The notes beneath the pieces were generated by a model that had not been told where the DNA came from, made no database searches, and worked only from the letters and a program-made list of their open reading frames with translations. This document shows positions 13,663 to 18,129 of a DNA stretch of 18,129 bases, in pieces (the first letter of the stretch is position 1; each line of letters starts with the position of its first letter). Both the position numbers and the translations under genes were made by a program. This DNA comes from Tidjanibacter sp. (GTDB lineage Bacteria; Bacteroidota; Bacteroidia; Bacteroidales; Rikenellaceae): assembly GCA_017628675.1 (NCBI GenBank), contig JAGBYS010000173.1, forward strand, positions 1 through 18,129, written 5' to 3'.

Positions 13663-16041
13663 TCAACTTTCAATTTTCAACTTGGCATACTTTGCCAACA
13701 GCGCCTTTTTGCCCACCAGAGGGTTGTCGAAAAGGACGGTTATCTTGGTGTCGGTCGAGAGCCTTTCGAGGGCCTCGATGCGGCCGCCGCCAAAGCGTGC
13801 GTGGCTCACCCTCTGTCCCACGGCGTAGTCGCCTGCCGAGGCCACCTGCTCCACCTCGCCACTGCGCACACCGACACTCCTCATAGTGCTCAGGTTGGGC
13901 CTTGTGGGCTGAGGGGTGGCGGGTGTTGTGCGGCTGCTCTGGAACTCGCGGCGCTCAACGATGGTGCGCCCCTGACGCTGGTCGAAACGGCGCTTGAGGT
14001 CGTCAATCTGATTGCGGCCTCTCTGACGCTCCTCTTTCTCCTCCTCCTCGTCATCGAAACGACCATCAACAAAGCGAGGGTCTATCTCCTTGAGAAAACG
14101 GCTGGGGCGACTGAACTCCATACTACCCCACTTGAATCGTGAGCCTGCAAAGGTGATGGTTAGGGCCTTCTTGGCGCGAGTGACGGCCACATAGAAGAGC
14201 CTGCGCTCCTCCTCCACCTGGTCGGGTGAGGAGATGGATATGACGCTCGGGAAGAGGTTCTCCTCCATACCCGTGATGAATACATAGTCGAACTCCAGAC
14301 CCTTGGACGAGTGGGCTGTCAGGAGTGTCACCCAGTTGTGGTCGCCATCCTCCTTGGAGTCCATATCCGTCAGCAGCGAGATGTTCTGCAACCACACCTC
14401 CAGGGTGGGCTCCTCGACCTCCTCCTGCTCCTCGATCTCGATCATCTGGTGGCGGAAGTTCTGCATTGAGTTCAGAAGCTCCTCGATATTCTGGAGGGCA
14501 CTCTCATTCTCGGGCGAGGGGTTGAGCTTGTATGAGGAGAGTATGCCGCTGCGTGTAACAACCTCGAGTCCAAACTCATAGAGGGTCTTCTCCGCTCTTG
14601 AGAGCGAGAGGTTGTGGATCAGGGCGTGGAAGTCCATAACCTTCTTGCCAAAGAGTGCTTTCTCTTCGGGCGAGGCCTCCTGGATGGCCTCCCAGAGGCT
14701 CACACCCTTGCTCTGTGCCACGGCACGAATCTTACCTATGGTCACATCGCCAATTCCTCGTGCGGGGTAGTTGATGATGCGCAGCAGCGACTCGTCGTCC
14801 TTGGGGTTGGCCAGGGTCTTGAAGTATGCCATCACATCCTTCACCTCCTTGCGGTCGTAGAAGGAGTGGCCGCCGTAGATGCGGTAGGGGATGTCGCGCT
14901 TGCGGAGTGCCTCCTCGAGGGCGCGCGACTGGGAGTTTGTGCGGTAGAGGATGGCCACATCGCTCCACTCACACCCCTCCTTTATCTTTATTCCTCTGAT
15001 GCCGTTGGCCACCATCTGGGCCTCTTCGCCCTCGGTGTAGGCCTTGAGGATTCTGATTTTCTCGCCTATGTTGTTCTCCGAGAAGACACGCTTTTTTATG
15101 CGGTGCTGGTTGTGCTCAATGATGCTGTTGGCCGCATCCACGATGGTCTGTGTCGAACGATAGTTCTGCTCGAGCTTGTAGATGCGTGCCTTGGGAAAAT
15201 CCTTCTGGAAACGGAAGATATTTTCGATTTTGGCTCCTCGGAAGGAGTAGATACTCTGCGCATCGTCGCCCACAACGCAGACATTGGCGGTGTCGCTGTC
15301 GCCCGCCAACTTCCTGACAATCAGGTACTGTGCCGAATTGGTGTCCTGATACTCATCCACCAGAATGTATGGGAAACGCTTCTGGTACTTCTCCAGCACC
15401 TCGGGATGGTCACGGAAGAGTATGTTGGTCTGCAACAAGAGGTCGTCGAAGTCCATAGCGTTGTTCTGCTTGCAGCGCACGCAGTAGTTGCGGTAGAGCT
15501 GCCAGAATTGGGGCTGACGACGCTTCTTGTCGTCCTCCATAAGATGTGCGTTGGCCTCGTAGGCGGCGGGGGTCACAAGGTTGTTCTTGGCGAGCGATAT
15601 GCGCGAGTGAACATCGCGAGGCTTGTAGACCTCGTCGCTTAGTTGCATCTCCTTGATTATGCTCTTTATGAGGCTCTCGCTCTGCCCTGTGTCGTAGATT
15701 GTGAAGTTGGGCTGATAGCCTATGTACGCCACCTCTTGTGCCAGGATTTTGAGGAATACGGAGTGGAAAGTGCCCATCCAGATGTAGCGGCTCTTTTGCT
15801 CGCCCACCAGGTTTGTGATACGCTCCCTCATCTCGCGTGCGGCCTTGTTGGTGAAGGTGAGGGCCATTATGGAGTAGGGTGCCACCCCCTGTGCAATCAT
15901 CCAGGCTATGCGGCAGGTGAGCACCCTTGTCTTGCCCGAGCCCGCACCCGCCACAATGAGCGAGGGGTGTGTGTAGTCCCTCACGGCAGCCTCTTGCGCA
16001 GGGTTCAGTCCTTGTAGTATTTTTATCTCTTCCGGTGTCAT
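13663..16041 (-). CDS. UvrD/PcrA/Rep-family ATP-dependent DNA helicase
   Basis: A 792-residue superfamily 1A 3'-5' helicase. Motifs in order: Walker A AGAGSGKT (31-38), Ia TFTNKAA (62-68), II DEYQDT (229-234), III GDDAQSIYSFRGA (258-270), IV QNYRST (292-297), V TAHSSKGLEFDYVF (575-588) and VI EEERRLFYVAVTRAKK (610-625). An acidic and Arg-rich linker (about 660-735) leads to a C-terminal Tudor-like domain at about 738-788 (VGQRVSHARFGGGRI), the module by which PcrA/UvrD proteins contact RNA polymerase. It probably acts in nucleotide-excision repair and in clearing stalled complexes. The last residues (KLKIES) and stop are encoded by a heptanucleotide repeat. Whether to call it uvrD or pcrA cannot be settled here. 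Confidence 0.96.
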   Translation of the reverse strand: MTPEEIKILQGLNPAQEAAVRDYTHPSLIVAGAGSGKTRVLTCRIAWMIAQGVAPYSIMALTFTNKAAREMRERITNLVGEQKSRYIWMGTFHSVFLKILAQEVAYIGYQPNFTIYDTGQSESLIKSIIKEMQLSDEVYKPRDVHSRISLAKNNLVTPAAYEANAHLMEDDKKRRQPQFWQLYRNYCVRCKQNNAMDFDDLLLQTNILFRDHPEVLEKYQKRFPYILVDEYQDTNSAQYLIVRKLAGDSDTANVCVVGDDAQSIYSFRGAKIENIFRFQKDFPKARIYKLEQNYRSTQTIVDAANSIIEHNQHRIKKRVFSENNIGEKIRILKAYTEGEEAQMVANGIRGIKIKEGCEWSDVAILYRTNSQSRALEEALRKRDIPYRIYGGHSFYDRKEVKDVMAYFKTLANPKDDESLLRIINYPARGIGDVTIGKIRAVAQSKGVSLWEAIQEASPEEKALFGKKVMDFHALIHNLSLSRAEKTLYEFGLEVVTRSGILSSYKLNPSPENESALQNIEELLNSMQNFRHQMIEIEEQEEVEEPTLEVWLQNISLLTDMDSKEDGDHNWVTLLTAHSSKGLEFDYVFITGMEENLFPSVISISSPDQVEEERRLFYVAVTRAKKALTITFAGSRFKWGSMEFSRPSRFLKEIDPRFVDGRFDDEEEEKEERQRGRNQIDDLKRRFDQRQGRTIVERREFQSSRTTPATPQPTRPNLSTMRSVGVRSGEVEQVASAGDYAVGQRVSHARFGGGRIEALERLSTDTKITVLFDNPLVGKKALLAKYAKLKIES

Positions 16042-16113
16042 TCTTGCTCTGTTTGTTCTCTGTGTTTCAATTGTTTGGGCGGCTGTGCCTTGTGGGTGAT
16101 TTCTTCGTTACGC

Positions 16114-16166
16114 TTTTGTTTTGTCTTCCTCATTTACCACGAGTAAACTGCGGAGCCAAAACAAAA
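16114..16166. repeat. Nested inverted repeat in the uvrD-like upstream region
   Basis: Outer 10-bp arms TTTTGTTTTG and CAAAACAAAA enclose an inner hairpin TTTAC-CACGA-GTAAA (16133-16147). It lies in the 200-bp gap between the helicase start and the apbE stop and would be transcribed in the helicase leader or the apbE trailer. No TAnnTTTG promoter is seen in this gap. Confidence 0.6.
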
Positions 16167-16214
16167 CCAAGCCTTGAAATCCCCTCACAAAACCCACCCG
16201 TGTTTCAGTTGGGG

Positions 16215-16233
16215 GTCTACCGACCTAAGGCTT
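16215..16233. repeat. Small dispersed repeat (GACCTAAGGCTT), copy 2
   Basis: Near-identical to 13523-13542, just past the apbE stop. Confidence 0.5.
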
Positions 16234-16241
16234 ATAGGACA

Positions 16242-17255
16242 TTAAGGCCAACTCTCAACTTTCAACTTCCACTCTCGGCTCTTTTCGACCCTCATAGTGC
16301 CGCCGTCGTCATAGATGAACAGTGCGGCGATGCCTTCGCGCTCAGCCACCTCGCGTGAGGCCTCCAGACCGAGGGCGATGAACATCGTGCCGTAGGCGTC
16401 GGCGGTCATACAGGAGGGGGCGATGACCGTGGCCGAGAGGAGCGACGAGGCGGTGTTCTGGCCCGTGCGTGGGTCGATTATGTGGGTGAACTTGTTGCCG
16501 TTGGGGTCGGTATGGAAGTTGCGGTAGTTGCCGCTTGTGGCCATACCCACGCCCGATATGCGCACGATGGTTGTTATGTGCTCGCCCGTGGTCGAGTAGT
16601 TGCCCTCAAAGGGGGTTTCTACGCCGATTCCCCACCTCTGACCCTGAGGGTTGGTACCTCGGCATACAATCTCTCCGCCGATATCCACGAGGTAGTTTTT
16701 GAAGCCATACTCCTCGATGAGCGAGGCGGCCAGATCGACAGTGTAGCCTTTGGCTATGGAGTTGAGGTCGATGCGCACACGGGGGTCTGACTTCAGGATG
16801 CAATCACCCTCAAGCCTAATTTTTTTGTAGCCCACAAACTCGAGGAGCGAATCCACGGGGATGGTGTAGTTGGGGTCCTTGCCCGCAAAGCCGAAGGCCT
16901 CCACCAGGGGGCCGATGGTTATGTCGTAGGCTCCGTCGGAGAGGGCGCTCACCCTCAGGGCCTCCTCCACACAGCGGATGATGTGGCGGTCGGCCACCTG
17001 CTCCTCGCCCCTGTTAATTCGGCTCAACAGAGAACCCTTATCGAAGATACTCATTGAGCGGTTGGCTTCCTCGAAGAGCGAGTCCAGACGATGGGAAAAC
17101 TCCTCGGGCAGCTCGCCCACGACAGTGATGTTGTAGATGGTTCCGAGGGCACGGCCCTGGAGTCGGGTGACGGTTGGGGCCTTGCCGCACCCCGCCATAA
17201 GGAGCGCCGCTGCCACCGCCACAAAAAAGCTATGTATTGTTGCGAGTTTTTTCAT
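16242..17255 (-). CDS. apbE: FAD:protein FMN transferase (ApbE), lipoprotein
   Basis: A 337-residue periplasmic flavin transferase, which moves FMN from FAD to a threonine or serine of targets such as the NqrC or RnfG subunits of ion-pumping complexes. The lipoprotein signal ends LLMAGC with Cys23 lipidated. Family motifs: RIDLNSIAKGYTVD (161-174), LVDIGGEI (189-196), ATSGNYRN (239-246), THIIDPRTG (257-265) and MTADAYGT (283-290), which hold FAD and magnesium sites. ATG 17255 is chosen for the signal peptide and because a TATCTTTG box ends five bases upstream; the frame is open further upstream only through repeat sequence. The C-terminal tail KLKVESWP is encoded by a heptanucleotide repeat. 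No target protein gene is in the window. Confidence 0.95.
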   Translation of the reverse strand: MKKLATIHSFFVAVAAALLMAGCGKAPTVTRLQGRALGTIYNITVVGELPEEFSHRLDSLFEEANRSMSIFDKGSLLSRINRGEEQVADRHIIRCVEEALRVSALSDGAYDITIGPLVEAFGFAGKDPNYTIPVDSLLEFVGYKKIRLEGDCILKSDPRVRIDLNSIAKGYTVDLAASLIEEYGFKNYLVDIGGEIVCRGTNPQGQRWGIGVETPFEGNYSTTGEHITTIVRISGVGMATSGNYRNFHTDPNGNKFTHIIDPRTGQNTASSLLSATVIAPSCMTADAYGTMFIALGLEASREVAEREGIAALFIYDDGGTMRVEKSREWKLKVESWP

Positions 17256-17260
17256 AGGGG

Positions 17261-17268
17261 CAAAGATA
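17261..17268 (-). promoter_or_regulatory. -7 box of apbE (near-leaderless)
   Basis: TATCTTTG on the minus strand, five bases before the ATG, so transcription should start at or next to the start codon. The position 20 bases upstream reads AACTTT within the heptanucleotide array, the same arrangement as at tRNA-Thr. Confidence 0.6.
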
Positions 17269-17273
17269 GGGCT

Positions 17274-17298
17274 GAAAGTTGAAAGTTGAAAGTTGAAA
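17274..17298. repeat. Heptanucleotide array (GAAAGTT)3.5
   Basis: Three perfect units and part of a fourth, filling the -33 to -7 interval of the apbE promoter. Confidence 0.8.
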
Positions 17299-17355
17299 TC
17301 GGGGAAATGAGATGTCGTGGGTGTCAAAAACATACTAATTTATTAAAAATCAAAA

Positions 17356-17390
17356 AATTTTGAATTCGGAATTTTGGATTTTGAATTTTT
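17356..17390. repeat. Heptanucleotide array (AATTTTG)5
   Basis: Five 7-base units: AATTTTG, AATTCGG, AATTTTG, GATTTTG, AATTTTT. The third unit provides the TTTG of the rpsO -33 element. Confidence 0.8.
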
Positions 17391-17402
17391 TGCGTACTTT
17401 TG
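17374..17402 (+). promoter_or_regulatory. Promoter of rpsO
   Basis: TTG at 17374-17376 and TACTTTTG at 17395-17402, 18 bases apart. The rpsO ATG lies 74 bases after the -7 box, leaving a real 5' leader. Confidence 0.65.
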
Positions 17403-17437
17403 CGCCACGCTTTGGCGATATTCGGGATAAGGCGAAT
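17403..17437 (+). promoter_or_regulatory. Two small hairpins in the rpsO leader
   Basis: CGCCA-CGCTT-TGGCG (17403-17417) and ATTCG, 8 bases, CGAAT (17420-17437). rpsO leaders in several bacteria bind S15 for feedback control, so this is a candidate regulatory leader. No known S15-binding motif is recognised here. Confidence 0.35.
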
Positions 17438-17476
17438 TCGTCGTAAAGTGGAACATAACTAAATTTTTACAAAACA

Positions 17477-17749
17477 ATGAGTTATTTGAACGCAGAGAAA
17501 AAGCAAGAGCTTTTCGGTCAGTACGGTGCTTCGAAAGTAGACACTGGTTCGCCTGAGAGCCAGGTAGCACTTTTTACCTACCGTATCAACCACCTTACCG
17601 AGCACATGAAACAGAACCGCCACGACTACGGCACCCAGCGTGCACTTCTTCGTCTGGTAGGTAAGCGTCGTCAGTTGCTCGATTACCTCAAACGAGTAGA
17701 CATTGAGCGTTACAGGGCTATCATCAAAGCTCTCGGTATCCGTAAGTAA
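17477..17749 (+). CDS. rpsO: 30S ribosomal protein S15
   Basis: A 90-residue protein, within one residue of the usual S15 length. It has the family signature DTGSPESQVALFTYRINHLT (22-41), the central HMKQNRHDYGTQRALLRLV and the C-terminal KRRQLLDYLKRVDIERYRA. S15 binds the central domain of 16S rRNA early in 30S assembly. The gene stands alone, with its own promoter and terminator. Confidence 0.98.
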   Translation: MSYLNAEKKQELFGQYGASKVDTGSPESQVALFTYRINHLTEHMKQNRHDYGTQRALLRLVGKRRQLLDYLKRVDIERYRAIIKALGIRK

Positions 17750-17775
17750 TCTGCTACTCGCAAGGAGAATGCAAC

Positions 17776-17820
17776 AGCAAAGGCAATGTTACCAATTTTT
17801 GGTTCTTGCCTTTGCTTTGT
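17776..17820 (+). terminator. Terminator after rpsO
   Basis: AGCAAAGGCAA (17776-17786) pairs with TTGCCTTTGCT (17806-17816), with an inner hairpin ACCAA-TTT-TTGGT, followed by a T-rich stretch (TTGTGTTTG). Confidence 0.7.
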
Positions 17821-18129
17821 GTTTGTAAGGTGCGATTGCCCCTGAGGGTCGTTTAGCGGCCCACGGAGTTCCCTCATAGAGGGAAATTTTCCTTTCGCGC
17901 GGGTGCGTGCGTATGGGTGTGAGGGCGCAGTGATGTGTCAATGCAGAGATACGCAATGGGGGAGTCGCAACGGACAAGAAAACAACAAACATTTTTGGAT
18001 GCAATAATAAACAAGACGAAAGGGCTATCAGCCCATTAGGGCTGACCAAGTCCCCCATTGCCAAAGGGGGATTTAGGAGGAATGTAAAAGTCACTTTTTG
18101 AAGGCATCTTTTTTCTGCCAAAGAGGGAA
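17821..18129. other. Non-coding stretch with small hairpins and a REP-like copy
   Basis: No credible gene. It holds the hairpin TTCCCTC-ATA-GAGGGAA (17869-17885) followed by TTTT-containing sequence, a small GGGCT/AGCCC hairpin near 18022-18034, and the second REP-like repeat. A 110-codon minus-strand frame runs through all of these and has no protein-like features. Confidence 0.65.
18048..18089 (-). repeat. REP-like palindromic repeat, copy 2
   Basis: Read on the minus strand it matches 8487-8530: TTTTACATTCC, CCTAAAT and CCCCCTTT-GGC-AATGGGGG, then ACTT, with two or so substitutions. One of these breaks a hairpin pair. Confidence 0.7.

Noticed and set aside
14614..15642. 342-codon plus-strand frame opposite the helicase
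   Set aside because: Antisense shadow of conserved helicase motifs.
17256..17333. N-terminal extension of ApbE
   Set aside because: It runs through the promoter and GAAAGTT array and would hide the lipoprotein signal.
17789..18121. 110-codon minus-strand frame at the right end
   Set aside because: It crosses the rpsO terminator, hairpins and REP-like repeat with no protein features.

Overview
The window is chromosomal DNA from a member of the Bacteroidota, most likely the order Bacteroidales. The evidence is a SusC/SusD pair with a FecR anti-sigma factor and an ECF sigma factor, a RecO without a zinc finger, and repeated promoters of the Bacteroidota type (TTTG, about 20 bases, then TAnnTTTG). 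Most genes are GC-rich in third positions, with heavy use of GAG, CTC and CTG. That codon bias also creates long open antisense frames, which are not genes. A genus cannot be fixed from this alone; a GC-rich Bacteroidales such as Rikenellaceae is only a guess.

Left part (1-8300): an envelope-signalling and nutrient-uptake locus. On the minus strand, in order of transcription, come fecR, a susC-like TonB-dependent receptor with an N-terminal signalling (STN) domain, a susD-like lipoprotein and an exported FAD-dependent oxidoreductase cut by the window edge. An ECF sigma factor gene diverges from fecR and has a clear promoter. The likely circuit is: ligand bound at SusC/D, signal through the STN domain to FecR, release of the sigma factor, and transcription of the operon. 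The substrate is not shown.

Middle (8301-9900): a patchwork non-coding stretch of tRNA-like fragments, hairpins and a REP-like repeat lies next to an intact tRNA-Thr(CGT). It is followed by a regulator that joins a ScdA_N/hemerythrin-like region to a LuxR-type helix-turn-helix.

Accessory island (about 9883-12093): a compact, AT-richer type II restriction-modification system. A small XRE controller and an HNH endonuclease are on the minus strand and a cytosine-C5 methyltransferase diverges on the plus strand. The two promoters share a palindrome, probably the controller's operator. A hairpin or terminator closes each end.

Right part (12115-18129): housekeeping genes. These are recO and nth (4-bp gap), a UvrD/PcrA-type helicase, the flavin transferase apbE and rpsO (S15). 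The spaces between them hold short heptanucleotide arrays, a 9-bp array and small dispersed repeats. Several arrays lie exactly in the -33 region of promoters, and others form the 3' ends of coding sequences. The last 300 bases hold hairpins and a second REP-like copy but no convincing gene.
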